Shown: positions 1 through 10,004, counted from the stretch's first letter. The stretch: 64,000 nt of DNA from Microbacterium sp. (GCF_017305435.1 NZ_JAFKIP010000008.1:62001-126000); one strand, 5' to 3'. Numbers and translations: made by a program. Notes: generated by a model not told the origin, from the letters alone.

Positions 1-323
1 TCGTCGAGGTAGCGGACGACGGTGTCGCGATAGTCGTCGACGGCCGCCGCCATCGCGGCGTCGTCGCGGGCATCGAATGCGGCGGTACCGTCGCGGTAGA
101 AGGCGTCGTCGCGCTGCGTGTCGGCCGCGGAGACGACGAGCAGGTCGTATTCGAGCTGGAGCGTCGCAACCGTTCGGCCCTCGTCGTCGCGCGACAGATC
201 GGCGAACGCCACCGAGCTGAATCCGTGTGCGTCGGCGGTGGATGCCGTCAGGAGCGGCGCTCCGACGGCGAGCAGGGTTGCGAGCAGGAGGAAGAGCCTG
301 AGGGGGAGGCGGCGAAGGGTCAC
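1..323 (-). CDS. Secreted protein, N-terminal part (HupE/UreJ-like), runs off the window
   Basis: Reading the minus strand from a GTG at 321-323 gives an uninterrupted frame to the window edge. It starts VTLRRLPLRLFLLLATLL, a classic signal peptide, followed by a likely cleavage after an Ala-rich stretch (TADAHGFSS). The mature part contains LEYDLLVVSAAD and a D-rich segment. The 'AHGF.S..YADL ... LEYDLLVVSAAD' pattern resembles the extracellular N-terminal half of actinobacterial HupE/UreJ-type membrane proteins as I remember them; the membrane part would lie outside the window. The family call is an inference from a short fragment. The gene diverges from the lipoprotein starting near 435. 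An overlapping plus-strand frame is a shadow. Confidence 0.5.
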   Translation of the reverse strand, partial: MTLRRLPLRLFLLLATLLAVGAPLLTASTADAHGFSSVAFADLSRDDEGRTVATLQLEYDLLVVSAADTQRDDAFYRDGTAAFDARDDAAMAAAVDDYRDTVVRYLD

Positions 324-434
324 GGCGTGAGCGTGCGCCTCGTCGGTGAACGGACGTTGACTCGCGCCCCAATCTTCGACGAACGGCGGCGCGCGGACGT
401 GACGGCGGCGACGGACGACGGCGATGCTGGAGGC

Positions 435-1091
435 GTGCGTCCCGTTTCCTCCTGCATCGCCCTCGCGGTGCTCCTCACCGGCGTGGCGCTCCTGACGGGT
501 TGCGCGTCGGACTGGAGCGCGCCGCATCCGTCTCCGACCCTGATCGCTGCGGCGCAGCCGGGCTTCCTCCCGGCCACGCCGCTGCCGCCCGCGGCCACGA
601 TGACGCCGACCGCGGGCTCATGGCAGGATGCGTCTCCCTCGGAGGGGTACCGGGTCGCGCTGTTGACGATGGGTGATGAGCCGGCGACCGTCACGATGAT
701 CGACGCCGTGCGGACGTGGGCGCGCGACGTCGGCGCCGACCTGCGGGAGGTGCGCGCCGGCGCCGATCCGATCCCCGCGATCTCGGAGGCGATCGGCATG
801 CGCGCCGACGTCGTGATGTCGGCGGGGGACGGACTCGTCGATCCACTGGCGATCGTCACCGCGAGTCACCTCGATCAGCCTTTCCTCGTGCTGGGCGGTG
901 AGCTCGCCGAGCCGACCGCGAACGTGCTCGCGGTCGACTGGGCCGGGGCGGGCTTCCGCGGGGAGGACCTCGGGCAGGCCGCGCACCACGATCCCGCCAG
1001 CTTCACCCCGGAGCGTTGCCGCAACGCGGTCTCGGCCGGTGTCGCGGCGCTGCTCAGCGGTCAGAGCGGCGTCGTCGTCTGGCTCCCCTGA
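435..1091 (+). CDS. Small lipoprotein with a periplasmic-binding-protein-like (BMP-type) domain
   Basis: A GTG start at 435 gives VRPVSS followed by a hydrophobic helix and the lipobox LLTGC, so the mature protein would be lipid-anchored on the outer face of the membrane. The body of about 195 residues contains MGDEPATVTMIDAVRTWA, then RADVVMSAGDGLVDPL and HLDQPFLVLGGELAE. This alternating beta-alpha pattern is that of the N-terminal lobe of type 1 periplasmic binding proteins of the BMP/PnrA kind. At 218 residues it is much shorter than such proteins (about 330-370), so it may be a one-lobed derivative. GTG 399 is an alternative start. It converges with the permease at 1092 with no gap. Family assignment is tentative. 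Confidence 0.6.
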   Translation: MRPVSSCIALAVLLTGVALLTGCASDWSAPHPSPTLIAAAQPGFLPATPLPPAATMTPTAGSWQDASPSEGYRVALLTMGDEPATVTMIDAVRTWARDVGADLREVRAGADPIPAISEAIGMRADVVMSAGDGLVDPLAIVTASHLDQPFLVLGGELAEPTANVLAVDWAGAGFRGEDLGQAAHHDPASFTPERCRNAVSAGVAALLSGQSGVVVWLP

Positions 1092-2300
1092 TCAGTCGGC
1101 CGGCGCCGCGGTCACGGGTCCGCGCCCGGCGACGAGCGCCCGCTCGTCCGCGCGATGCTTGCGCCGTGCCCAACGGGCGGGCGTCGCCTCACCGTCCCAC
1201 ACCTGGATGATGCCCCACGCCGTCGCCGTGAGCGGAACGGCCAGCACGGCGCCGACGATCCCGCCCAGGACGGTGCCGGCCGTCAGCGCGATCAGGACGA
1301 CGAAGGCGTGCAGCTTCATGGACCGGCCCATGAGCACGGGCTGCAGGAAATTGCCCTCGAGCTGGTTCACGAGCACGACGACGCCGACGACGAGGAGCGC
1401 GACGACCCATCCGTTGGCGACGAGCGCGACGAGCGCGGCGAGGATCCCGGCGAGGGTCGCGCCGACGAACGGGATGAACGCGAGGAGGAACACGAGCACC
1501 GCGAGCGGGACGGCGAGCGGCACCTGGAGGATGAGGAGACCGATGAGGATGCCGAGGGCATCCACCGCCGCGACCGAGGCCGTCCCCCGCACGTACGAGC
1601 CGAAGACGCTGACCGTCTTCGAGCCGATGCGGACGGCGCGGGCGTACTTCTCGCCCTCGAAAGGCCGCAGCACGAACGCCCACATCTGCGGCCCGTCCTT
1701 CAGGAAGAAGAAGAGCACGACGACGAGCAGGATGAACCCCGTCACGAACGAGGCGACGGCGCTCACCCCCGCGAGCGCCCCCGAGCCGAACTGTGCCGAC
1801 GTGAGGAAGTCGGTCGCCGAATCGACCCACTGATCGATCTGCGCCTGGTCGATCGAGAACGGCAGCGTCGAGATCCAGTCCATGAGCTGCTGGAATCCCT
1901 GCTGCGCCTTCGTCGAGAGCTCCTCCCACTGGCCGCGCACCGCTGCGACGATGAGCCAGCCGATCCCGGCGAGGATCGCGACGACGACCAGCAGCACGAG
2001 GAGGGTCGCGCCGAGCGGCGGCACGCCGCGGCGGCGCAGCCACGCCATGACGGGCGCGAACGCGCACGCGAGGATGAGCGCGAGCAGGAGCGGGATGACG
2101 ACGACGGTGAGCTCCCGGAGCGCGACGATGAGCCCCGCGGCCACCGCGACGACGAGGATGATCTGCAGCGACCGGATGGCGAGGCTGCCGAACCCGTCCT
2201 GCCAGAGCGACGCGGGCTTTCCGGCGGGCTCGACCCGCACGGGGTCGGAGGCGGCGGAACCGCGGACGGTGACGGGGCTGGAGGCGCGGAAGAGTCCCAT
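1092..2300 (-). CDS. AI-2E family (PerM/YdiK-like) membrane transporter
   Basis: 402 residues, ATG at 2300. After a cytoplasmic N-terminus come paired helices (SLQIILVVAVAAGLIVAL, VVVIPLLLALILACAFAP), then a polar stretch and four or five more helices. Segments such as VVLFFFLKDGPQMWAF, PFVGATLAGILAALVAL and NQLEGNFLQPVLMGRSMKLH are typical of the AI-2E exporter superfamily; the last is its conserved C-terminal 'Q..E......P...G' signature. The length is usual for actinobacterial members (about 350-420). Members were named for autoinducer-2 export but most have unknown substrates, including sodium/proton antiport in some, so no substrate is claimed. The C-terminus is a basic cytoplasmic tail. 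Confidence 0.88.
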   Translation of the reverse strand: MGLFRASSPVTVRGSAASDPVRVEPAGKPASLWQDGFGSLAIRSLQIILVVAVAAGLIVALRELTVVVIPLLLALILACAFAPVMAWLRRRGVPPLGATLLVLLVVVAILAGIGWLIVAAVRGQWEELSTKAQQGFQQLMDWISTLPFSIDQAQIDQWVDSATDFLTSAQFGSGALAGVSAVASFVTGFILLVVVLFFFLKDGPQMWAFVLRPFEGEKYARAVRIGSKTVSVFGSYVRGTASVAAVDALGILIGLLILQVPLAVPLAVLVFLLAFIPFVGATLAGILAALVALVANGWVVALLVVGVVVLVNQLEGNFLQPVLMGRSMKLHAFVVLIALTAGTVLGGIVGAVLAVPLTATAWGIIQVWDGEATPARWARRKHRADERALVAGRGPVTAAPAD

Positions 2301-2362
2301 CCTCCGACGCTAACCGGTCGCGGCGACGCGCGCCGAGGGTTGACACGGCGGCATCCGACCCG

Positions 2363-3649
2363 TCAGGTGCCCGGCCGCGCCCACTCCCGCTCGGTGAGGA
2401 CGCGCGCCACCGTGAGGCCGATCGCGAGGGCGACGACGATGAACACCGCGGTGAAGCCGCTCTGGATCGCCGTCAGCGTGTCGCCCGAGATGACCCCGGT
2501 GATCGCCCGGTACGCCGCCGCACCCGGCACCATGATGAGCACCGCGGGAACGGTCAGCGTCACGCGCGCCGCGCGCAGACGGTCGCCCACGAGGAATGCG
2601 CCGATGCCGACCGCGAGCGCCGCGGCGGCCGCGGCGAGGGGCGCCGTCGCCCCGGCATCCACGAGTGCGAGGCGACCGACGTTCGCGACCGCGCCGAGCG
2701 CCGCCGCCGTGAACGCGATCGCAGGCGGGGTGTCGAACAGCAGGGCGAAGCCGAGGACGCCGACGAATCCGGCGACGAGCCGCACGAACGACAGCACGGG
2801 CTCGTCGAACACGGGAGACGCGGTCTGCGCGACCGTCGTCTGGAAGACGGCGGCGACGCCCCACACCGCCGTCGCGGTCGCCAGGAGGATCAGCGAGGCG
2901 TACACGACGCGGGCGATGCCGGCGTTCAGATCGAGGCGCGCGAGGTCGAGGGCGCCGGTGACGAGAGGGAATCCGGGGACGAGGTAGAGGACGGCGCTCG
3001 TCATCGCGGCGTCGTGCTGCCCCCCGGCGGCTCCCAGCGCAGCGAGCGCCGCCGCGACACCGAGGTAGAGGAGCAGCGACGTCGTCGCCGCGGCGAAGAC
3101 GACGAGGAACTCGTTCGTGCGAAGCCGCCCGAGCCGCATGCGGACGAACTGGCCCGCGCCCGCTGCGAGGGCGACCGCGACGAACTCCTGCCACCCGCCG
3201 TTCCCCAGCAGCGCGAACGCGCCGCACGCGAACGCCGCTCCCAGGAGGCGCAGGAGGTCGGGGTAGCGGCGCGGCCGCGCGGCGATCTCGTCGAGCGCCC
3301 GCTGGAGCTCGACCGCGGTCGTCCCGGGGCGCAGGTCGTTCGTCAGGCGCTTGATCTCGGTGAGTCGGTCAGCGTCGACGGCCGGTCGTCGGATCTCCGC
3401 GACGCGCGTACGGAACAGCGGGCCGCGGCTCGTCGTCGCGACGATGTCGGTCATACCGACCCGCGTGTGCAGCTGATCGATCCCGACCGCGTGCGCCGCC
3501 CGCTCCATGCTGTCGCGCACGCGCGCCGACGAGCCGCCCGCTCCGAGCATCATCGCGCCGAGGCGCATGACGGCATCCGTCCGGGCGATGAACTGCACCG
3601 GTTCCAGGCGCAGTTCGCCGGTCGCTGACGCGTCGGATGCCTCGGCCAT
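2363..3649 (-). CDS. Threonine/serine exporter family protein (ThrE-like)
   Basis: 428 residues, ATG at 3649. The N-terminal ~140 residues are the soluble ThrE domain, with MRLGAMMLGAGGSSARVRDSM and a TRVGMTDIVAT segment. This is followed by about ten membrane helices in two blocks; the second half (GFVGVLGFALLFDTPP ... VPGAAAYRAITGVISGD) corresponds to the ThrE_2 part. The family is known from Corynebacterium ThrE, which exports threonine and serine using the proton gradient. The length fits a full single-chain member. Same strand as the AI-2E permease, 62 bp apart, so co-transcription is possible. The true substrate is not visible from sequence. Confidence 0.85.
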   Translation of the reverse strand: MAEASDASATGELRLEPVQFIARTDAVMRLGAMMLGAGGSSARVRDSMERAAHAVGIDQLHTRVGMTDIVATTSRGPLFRTRVAEIRRPAVDADRLTEIKRLTNDLRPGTTAVELQRALDEIAARPRRYPDLLRLLGAAFACGAFALLGNGGWQEFVAVALAAGAGQFVRMRLGRLRTNEFLVVFAAATTSLLLYLGVAAALAALGAAGGQHDAAMTSAVLYLVPGFPLVTGALDLARLDLNAGIARVVYASLILLATATAVWGVAAVFQTTVAQTASPVFDEPVLSFVRLVAGFVGVLGFALLFDTPPAIAFTAAALGAVANVGRLALVDAGATAPLAAAAAALAVGIGAFLVGDRLRAARVTLTVPAVLIMVPGAAAYRAITGVISGDTLTAIQSGFTAVFIVVALAIGLTVARVLTEREWARPGT

Positions 3650-3830
3650 GCCTCGATCCTGGCACCCGCCGACCGGTCGTGCACACCCGCGTTAAACACG
3701 GCCCGACCGGGCGTGTCGCGCGGCGCCGGCGCGCTAGCGTCGGTGTCATGAAGGGCGGCGTGAAGCCCCCTTCGCACCTCGGGCCCGCATGGCCGGCCGC
3801 CGGAGTCCGGCGCCGATGCGGGCCCGCGGC

Positions 3831-3859
3831 GCGCCCGGGCGTGGGGGGTGCCCGGGCGC
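3831..3859. terminator. GC hairpin downstream of the ligase gene
   Basis: GCGCCCGGGC at 3831-3840 is exactly repeated in inverse at 3850-3859, giving a 10-bp perfect stem with a 9-nt loop. It lies 20 bp past the ligase stop codon on its transcript side. There is no U-tract, which is common for actinobacterial hairpins, so termination is inferred. Confidence 0.45.
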
Positions 3860-3879
3860 GGATGTCCGAGCGTGCCGCG

Positions 3880-4938
3880 TCAGTCCAGGACGTCGGCGAG
3901 ATCGTACGCGGCGACCGTCTCCAACTGCGCGTAGGTGCACGAACGGGGATCGCGGTCGGGCCGCCAGCGGTCGAACTGCACCGTGTGGCGGAAGCGGCGG
4001 CCCTCGAGCTGGTCGTAGCGGACCTCCAGCACCCGCTCGGGGCGCAGGCGCACGTACGAGGTGTCCTTGTCCGCCGCGGTGAAGCGGGAGCGCTCGCCGT
4101 CGCCGCGCAGCTCACGGCCGGCGGCATCCGTCTCGACGAGCGGTGCGAGCTCGTCGACCAGTTCGCGGCGGCGCGCATCGCTGAAGGCGGAGGCGCCGCC
4201 GACCTGGTGCAGCTCGCCGTCCTCGTCGTAGAGGCCGAGGAGGAGGGAGCCGACGCCCGCGCCGCTCTTGTGGATCCGGTAGCCGAGGAGCACGACGTCC
4301 GCCGTGCGGGCGTGCTTGATCTTGAGCATCGTGCGCTTGCCCGGGGCATAGGGCTGAGCGAGCGGCTTGGCCACCACGCCGTCGAGCCCGGCTCCCTCGA
4401 ACTGCGCCAGCCAGCGTTCGGCGAGTTCGCGGTAATGAGTCGTCCGCGTGATGTGCAGGGGAGCCGGCACATCGGCGAGCAGCTCCTCGAGCTGCGCGCG
4501 CCGGGTCGAGAACGGCTCGTCCATCAGGTTCCGGTCGCCGCCGGCGAGCAGGTCGAAAGCGACGAACATCGCCGGGGTCTCGGCGCTCAGCAGCGTGACG
4601 CGTGAGGCGGCGGGGTGGATGCGCTGCGACAGAGCCTCCCATGACAGGCGGCGTGGTCCGTCGGGGGTGGGAAGGGCGACGATGATCTCCCCGTCGAGCA
4701 GACACGGTCCGGGAAGGAGTTCGGCGCACGCCGCGACGAGCTCGGGGAAGTACCGCGTGAGTGGCTTCGCTCCGCGCGAGCCGATCTCCACCTCGGTGCC
4801 GTCCCAGGAGATGAGCGCACGGAACCCGTCCCACTTGGGCTCGAACGCCAGCCCACCAGGCACAGTCGCTGGGTCGGGAATGGCCGCGACGGCCTTCGCG
4901 AGCATCGGGGACGGGATGTCGTACACCATGGCGTCCAT
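3880..4938 (-). CDS. ligC: ATP-dependent DNA ligase, LigC-like
   Basis: 352 residues, ATG at 4938. The nucleotidyltransferase motif I is EPKWDGFRALI near residue 33, where the Lys is the site of adenylation. Downstream are LLDGEII (motif Ia/II region), FVAFDLLAGGD (motif III), GLDGVVAKPL (motif IV) and MLKIKH (motif V), then a C-terminal OB-fold. There is no polymerase or nuclease domain, so this is the stand-alone LigC type rather than the full LigD of non-homologous end joining. Its length matches mycobacterial LigC (about 350). LigC enzymes act as back-up repair ligases alongside the essential NAD-dependent LigA, which is not in the window. A 230-bp gap separates it from the exporter gene downstream. 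Confidence 0.87.
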   Translation of the reverse strand: MDAMVYDIPSPMLAKAVAAIPDPATVPGGLAFEPKWDGFRALISWDGTEVEIGSRGAKPLTRYFPELVAACAELLPGPCLLDGEIIVALPTPDGPRRLSWEALSQRIHPAASRVTLLSAETPAMFVAFDLLAGGDRNLMDEPFSTRRAQLEELLADVPAPLHITRTTHYRELAERWLAQFEGAGLDGVVAKPLAQPYAPGKRTMLKIKHARTADVVLLGYRIHKSGAGVGSLLLGLYDEDGELHQVGGASAFSDARRRELVDELAPLVETDAAGRELRGDGERSRFTAADKDTSYVRLRPERVLEVRYDQLEGRRFRHTVQFDRWRPDRDPRSCTYAQLETVAAYDLADVLD

Positions 4939-5079
4939 CCTGTCGCCGCTCGCCCCAGAGGAACAGGGGGCAGACGCCCCTCAGTGAGCCTTCGGCTGGC
5001 GCTTGCGCCGGGAATCACTGTGTCGTTTCCCGCAGGAGCGTCAACTGAGGGCGCGTGCGGGCAGGGTGACATCAACATG

Positions 5080-5118
5080 CTGAGACTGAGTGTCAGCTAT
5101 AGTGGTGCGCAGTCTCAG
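5080..5118. promoter_or_regulatory. Inverted repeat over the acyl-CoA dehydrogenase promoter (likely operator)
   Basis: CTGAGACT at 5080-5087 and AGTCTCAG at 5111-5118 are perfect inverse copies, 23 bp apart. Between them lies a second imperfect palindrome (TGAGACTGAGTGTCAG, 5081-5096) and a -10-like TATAGT at 5098-5103. The start codon is at 5135 with GAGGAG just upstream. A dyad spanning a -10 box is what a TetR-type repressor site looks like. A TetR gene lies downstream at 6925-7602, but whether it acts here is unknown. Confidence 0.5.
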
Positions 5119-5134
5119 ACGCGAGGAGTTCACC

Positions 5135-6889
5135 ATGGCCACCGACTACCAGGCCCCCGTCGCCGATTACGCCTTCCTGTACGCCGAGGCGTTCGGAACC
5201 GACATCGTCGCGCGGGCGACCGGAGGTGAGCTCTCCGCCTCCGACGCGGTCGACGTCATCGCCGGCGCGGGTGAGTTCGCGGCATCCGTCCTCGCGCCGC
5301 TGGAGCAGATCGGCGATCGCGAAGGAGCACGCCTCGAGGGCGGCCAGGTGCACCTGCCGGAGGGTTTCGCCGCGGCCTATCGCGCGTTCGTCGAGGCCGG
5401 GTGGGTCAGTGCGGAGGCGCCCGTCTCCGCGGGTGGAGACGGGCTCCCCGGGTCGATCCGCGCGGGGCTCGGTGAGATCTGGAACGCCTCCAACGCCGCC
5501 TTCGCGCTCTGCTGGCTGTTGACGGCCGGGCAGATCCACGCGCTGGATGCCGCGGCATCCGACGAGCTGCGCGAGACCTATCTCGCCAAGCTCGTGAGTG
5601 GCGAGTGGACCGGCACGATGAACCTCACCGAGCCGGGGGCGGGAACCGACCTCGGCGCCATCCGCACGATCGCGACGCCGCGGGGCGACGGCAGCTGGTC
5701 GATCGCGGGTCAGAAGATCTTCATCACGTGGGGCGACCACGACGTCGCGGACAACATCGTCCACCTCGTCCTCGCCCGCACGCCCGACGCCCCCGCGGGC
5801 GCGAAGGGACTGTCGCTGTTCGTCGCGCCGAAGTTCCTCGTGAACGCCGACGGCTCGCTCGGCGACCGCAACGGCGTGGAGACCGTCGCGCTCGAGCACA
5901 AGCTCGGCATCCACGGGTCGCCGACGTGCGTTCTCAGCTACGAGGACGCGACGGGCTATCTCGTCGGCGAGGTCGGCGGCGGCCTCGCGGGCATGTTCGT
6001 CATGATGAACTCCGCGCGCATCGGCATGGGCTTCCAGGCGACCGGGATCGCCGACCGGGCGCTGCAGCAGGCCGAGGCATATGCCGCGGGGCGCATGCAG
6101 GGCCGCGTGCTCGAGCGCGGCGCCGACGCCCCGATCGCGGAGCACCCCGACGTACGGCGACTGCTCCTCTCCATGCGCAGCGACGTCTTCGCGATGCGCG
6201 CGCTCGGCGTCTACGTCGGCGACCTGTTCGACCGCGCCGAAGGGGCGGAGGATGCCGCGACGCTCGCCCTCGCGGAGTTCTTCGTCCCGATCCTCAAGGG
6301 CTGGGCGACGGAGGACGCCGTCGCACTCACGAGCGACGGCATCCAGGTGCACGGCGGCATGGGCTTCATCGAGGAGACGGGCGCCGCGCAGCACTACCGC
6401 GACGCGCGCATCATGCCGATCTACGAGGGGACGACGGCGATCCAGTCGAACGATCTCATCGGACGCAAGGTGATCCGTGACGGCGGAGCGACGGCCGAGC
6501 GGCTCTTCGCCCTGATCGACGAGACGATCGCCGCCCTCCGTTCTGCCGGCGAGGGGGGCACGGGCGAAGTCGCGCGGCGCGCCGCCGACCGGCTCGAGCG
6601 CGCCGTGGCATCCGCCCGCCGCGCGACCGCCGACATCGTGGGCTTCGGCGCCTCGCCGCGCGACGCGCACGCGGTCAGCGTGCCGTACCTCATGCTCCTC
6701 GGCGTGCTCGCGGGCGGGTGGATGCACGGCCTCGCGGTCGTCGCCGTCGGCGCGCACGGCCCGTCGGAAGGCGGAGAGGCGCAGGATGCCGATGCGGCGC
6801 GCCTCACCCTCGCGGACTTCTACGGGGCGCACCACCTTCCGCGCGTGCACGCGCTCGCCGAGACGGTCGCCTCGGGCGAGACGGTCTGA
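5135..6889 (+). CDS. Acyl-CoA dehydrogenase, large (~600-residue) FadE5/DmdC-like class
   Basis: 584 residues from ATG 5135, chosen because GAGGAG lies 8 bp upstream; the open frame extends further 5' without a ribosome site. The enzyme oxidises acyl-CoA thioesters to enoyl-CoA with FAD. Visible family features are WTGTMNLTEPGAGTDLGA and QKIFITWGDHD (FAD/substrate middle domain), HGGMGFIEETGAAQHYRDAR, and IMPIYEGTTAIQSNDL, whose Glu is the expected catalytic base. The extra ~150 C-terminal residues are typical of the 590-600-residue branch that includes mycobacterial FadE5 and bacterial DmdC, so the substrate could be an ordinary fatty acyl-CoA or a methylthio-acyl-CoA. It is monocistronic and convergent with the TetR gene, with a promoter dyad upstream. 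Confidence 0.9.
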   Translation: MATDYQAPVADYAFLYAEAFGTDIVARATGGELSASDAVDVIAGAGEFAASVLAPLEQIGDREGARLEGGQVHLPEGFAAAYRAFVEAGWVSAEAPVSAGGDGLPGSIRAGLGEIWNASNAAFALCWLLTAGQIHALDAAASDELRETYLAKLVSGEWTGTMNLTEPGAGTDLGAIRTIATPRGDGSWSIAGQKIFITWGDHDVADNIVHLVLARTPDAPAGAKGLSLFVAPKFLVNADGSLGDRNGVETVALEHKLGIHGSPTCVLSYEDATGYLVGEVGGGLAGMFVMMNSARIGMGFQATGIADRALQQAEAYAAGRMQGRVLERGADAPIAEHPDVRRLLLSMRSDVFAMRALGVYVGDLFDRAEGAEDAATLALAEFFVPILKGWATEDAVALTSDGIQVHGGMGFIEETGAAQHYRDARIMPIYEGTTAIQSNDLIGRKVIRDGGATAERLFALIDETIAALRSAGEGGTGEVARRAADRLERAVASARRATADIVGFGASPRDAHAVSVPYLMLLGVLAGGWMHGLAVVAVGAHGPSEGGEAQDADAARLTLADFYGAHHLPRVHALAETVASGETV

Positions 6890-6924
6890 CCGGCCCGCTC
6901 AGAGAGCGCCGCGATCGGCACTGC

Positions 6925-7602
6925 TCAGAGCGCGTCGCGCACGCGCCGGGCGACCTCCGCCGTCGGCATCCGGCGTGGGAAGGTCGCGACGACCACGTCG
7001 TCATCGCGGGAATCCTCACCGTCGGGGTGCACGCCGAAGCGGTGCAGCAGCGCGTCGTAGGCATCCCACAGCACCTGCTCGGGCACGTCCTCCGTGCCGC
7101 GCAGCAGCCGCCGCAGGACGTGGTTGTGCACGGCGGTGACGGCCGCGGCGAACGCGACCGCGTCGATCGGGTCGAGACCGGGGAGCTCCGCGCGCAGGTA
7201 CTCGTCGAAGAGGCGCTCGTACTGGAAGACGGTCACGATCTCGCGCTCGCGCAGCGCGGGCACCTGGCGCACGACCGCGTACCGGCGGCGGGCGAGGTCG
7301 GGCTCGGCCGCGAAATGACGGAACACCTCGACGGATGCCGCGCACGCCGCGTACCAGGGATTGTCGCTCGGGTCCCGGCGCGCGTCGGCGAGGAACGTGC
7401 GCAGCTGCATGAGGAGCACGTCGTGGTCGCTGAACACGACGTCGTCCTTGCCGCCGAACTGGCGGAAGAAGGTCGAGCGGGACACCCCGGCGGCCTGCGC
7501 GATCTGCTCGACGCTCGTCGCCTCGAATCCCTGCGCGACGAACAGGTCGAGCGCGGCGGCGACGACGGCGTTGCGGGATGAGGTCGGAGCGGCATCGGTC
7601 AT
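6925..7602 (-). CDS. TetR-family transcriptional regulator
   Basis: 225 residues from ATG 7602. The N-terminal helix-turn-helix is clear: FVAQGFEATSVEQIAQAAG then VSRSTFFRQFGGKDDVVF (residues about 20-60), followed by an all-helical ligand/dimer domain. An upstream in-frame start at 7689 would add a low-complexity extension and is not preferred. The gene is divergent from sucC, and the 22-bp palindrome at 7712-7733 lies in the shared 181-bp region. It is also convergent with the acyl-CoA dehydrogenase, whose promoter has a dyad. Either could be its target. Ligand unknown. Confidence 0.88.
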   Translation of the reverse strand: MTDAAPTSSRNAVVAAALDLFVAQGFEATSVEQIAQAAGVSRSTFFRQFGGKDDVVFSDHDVLLMQLRTFLADARRDPSDNPWYAACAASVEVFRHFAAEPDLARRRYAVVRQVPALREREIVTVFQYERLFDEYLRAELPGLDPIDAVAFAAAVTAVHNHVLRRLLRGTEDVPEQVLWDAYDALLHRFGVHPDGEDSRDDDVVVATFPRRMPTAEVARRVRDAL

Positions 7603-7693
7603 GACCGAGAGCCTAACGCGCGGCCCCGCGCCCGCCCTCGCGCGAGGCTCTGCCGCGCTCAGCGCACGGTCAGATCCACCCAGGTGCACGTAT

Positions 7694-7733
7694 TAGGCTG
7701 GGGGATTGGTCGATATCTCGACATCGAGATATC
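7694..7733 (+). promoter_or_regulatory. sucC promoter with perfect 22-bp palindromic operator
   Basis: Bases 7712-7733 form a perfect 22-bp palindrome with core TATCTCGACATCGAGATA. A -10-like TAGGCT (7694-7699) lies just upstream, placing the dyad around +5 to +27 if that hexamer is used. No good -35 is seen. The core recurs with one central base changed in the icd promoter at 58014-58049, so the two TCA-cycle genes probably share a regulator. Confidence 0.65.
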
Positions 7734-7783
7734 TTCGGCATCGGACGCCCCGAAAACCACAGACGCCCAGCGGAGGATTGCGC

Positions 7784-8950
7784 GTGGATCTCTACGAATA
7801 CCAGGCACGTGACCTGTTCGAGAAGTACGAGGTGCCGGTGCTCCCCGGCATCATCGCCGATACTCCTGAGGAGGCGAAGGCGGCCGCGGAGAAGCTCGGC
7901 GGCGTCGTGGTCGTCAAGGCTCAGGTCAAGACCGGCGGACGCGGCAAGGCCGGCGGCGTCAAGGTCGCCAAGACCCCCGACGAGGCGTACGAGGCCGCGA
8001 AGGCGATCCTCGGCCTCGACATCAAGGGCCATGTCGTCAAGCGCGTCATGATCGCCGGCGGGGCGCAGATCGACAAGGAGTACTACTTCTCGGTGCTGCT
8101 CGACCGCGCCAACCGCTCCTACCTGTCGCTCTGCTCGGTCGAGGGCGGCATGGAGATCGAGCAGCTCGCGGTGGAGAAGCCCGAAGCGCTCGCCAAGGTC
8201 GAGGTCGACCCGCTGACGGGCATCGACGAGGCGAAGGCGCTCGAGATCGCCAAGGCCGGCGGCTTCGACGACGAGACGGCTGCGAAGGTCGCCCCCGTCT
8301 TCGTGAAGCTCTACGACGTGTACCGGGGCGAGGGCGCGACCCTCGTCGAGGTGAACCCGCTGATCCAGGATGCCTCCGGCAACATCATCGCCCTGGACGG
8401 CAAGGTCACCCTCGACGACAACGCGTCGGAGGTGCGCCACCCCGAGCACGAGGAGCTCGAGGACAAGGACGCCGCCGACCCGCTCGAGGCGAAGGCCAAG
8501 GCATCGGGCCTCAACTACGTCAAGCTCGACGGCCAGGTCGGCATCATCGGCAACGGCGCGGGCCTCGTCATGTCGACGCTCGACGTCGTCGCGTACGCCG
8601 GTGAGAACCACGGCGGCGTCACCCCCGCGAACTTCCTCGACATCGGCGGCGGCGCCTCGGCGACCCTCATGGCCGCGGGCCTGGATGTCATCCTCGGCGA
8701 CCCGCAGGTCAAGAGCGTCTTCGTCAACGTCTTCGGCGGCATCACGTCGTGCGTCGCCGTCGCGGAGGGCATCGTCAAGGCGCTCGAGATCCTCGGCGAC
8801 ACGGCGACCAAGCCCCTCGTCGTCCGCCTCGACGGCAACCAGGTCGAGGAGGGCCGCGCGATCCTCGCCGCGGCGAACAACCCCCTCGTGACCCTCGCCG
8901 CCGGCATGGACGAGGGCGCCGACAAGGCCGCCGAGCTGGCGAACGCCTGA
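7784..8950 (+). CDS. sucC: Succinate-CoA ligase (ADP-forming), beta subunit
   Basis: 388 residues from GTG 7784, preceded by GGAGGA at 7772-7777. It forms the TCA-cycle enzyme with SucD, converting succinyl-CoA to succinate with nucleotide triphosphate formation. It starts [20 protein letters not shown], the standard SucC N-terminus. It has the ATP-grasp lysine-rich segment [19 protein letters not shown] and the metal-binding EVNPLI region, and ends in the CoA-ligase flavodoxin-like domain ([25 protein letters not shown]). Length is normal. It is the first gene of a two-gene operon with sucD, 64 bp downstream. Transcription probably starts near the 7712-7733 palindrome. Confidence 0.97.
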   Translation: MDLYEYQARDLFEKYEVPVLPGIIADTPEEAKAAAEKLGGVVVVKAQVKTGGRGKAGGVKVAKTPDEAYEAAKAILGLDIKGHVVKRVMIAGGAQIDKEYYFSVLLDRANRSYLSLCSVEGGMEIEQLAVEKPEALAKVEVDPLTGIDEAKALEIAKAGGFDDETAAKVAPVFVKLYDVYRGEGATLVEVNPLIQDASGNIIALDGKVTLDDNASEVRHPEHEELEDKDAADPLEAKAKASGLNYVKLDGQVGIIGNGAGLVMSTLDVVAYAGENHGGVTPANFLDIGGGASATLMAAGLDVILGDPQVKSVFVNVFGGITSCVAVAEGIVKALEILGDTATKPLVVRLDGNQVEEGRAILAAANNPLVTLAAGMDEGADKAAELANA

Positions 8951-8958
8951 CCCTATTC

Positions 8959-9917
<959 letters not shown>

Positions 9918-9927
9918 CGCCGTCTCC

Positions 9928-9971
9928 ACGACGAAGGGTCCGGATGCCTCGGCATCCGGACCCTTCGTCGT
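9928..9971 (+). terminator. sucCD terminator hairpin
   Basis: Bases 9928-9948 and 9951-9971 are perfect inverse copies (21 bp each) around a 2-base centre. The stem's inner part is GGATGCC-TC-GGCATCC. A T-rich stretch (TTTGCTCCTTT) follows. This is the strongest hairpin in the region and should end sucCD transcription and insulate the giant gene. Confidence 0.85.
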
Positions 9972-10004
9972 TTGCTCCTTTAGTCTATGAAGCGGCTCAG
10001 GGTA

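Noticed and set aside
3748-3879. Small plus-strand gene after a TAGCGT box at 3735-3740
   Set aside because: The frame is Arg/Pro/Gly-rich, runs into antisense of the ligase gene, and overlaps a terminator-like hairpin.
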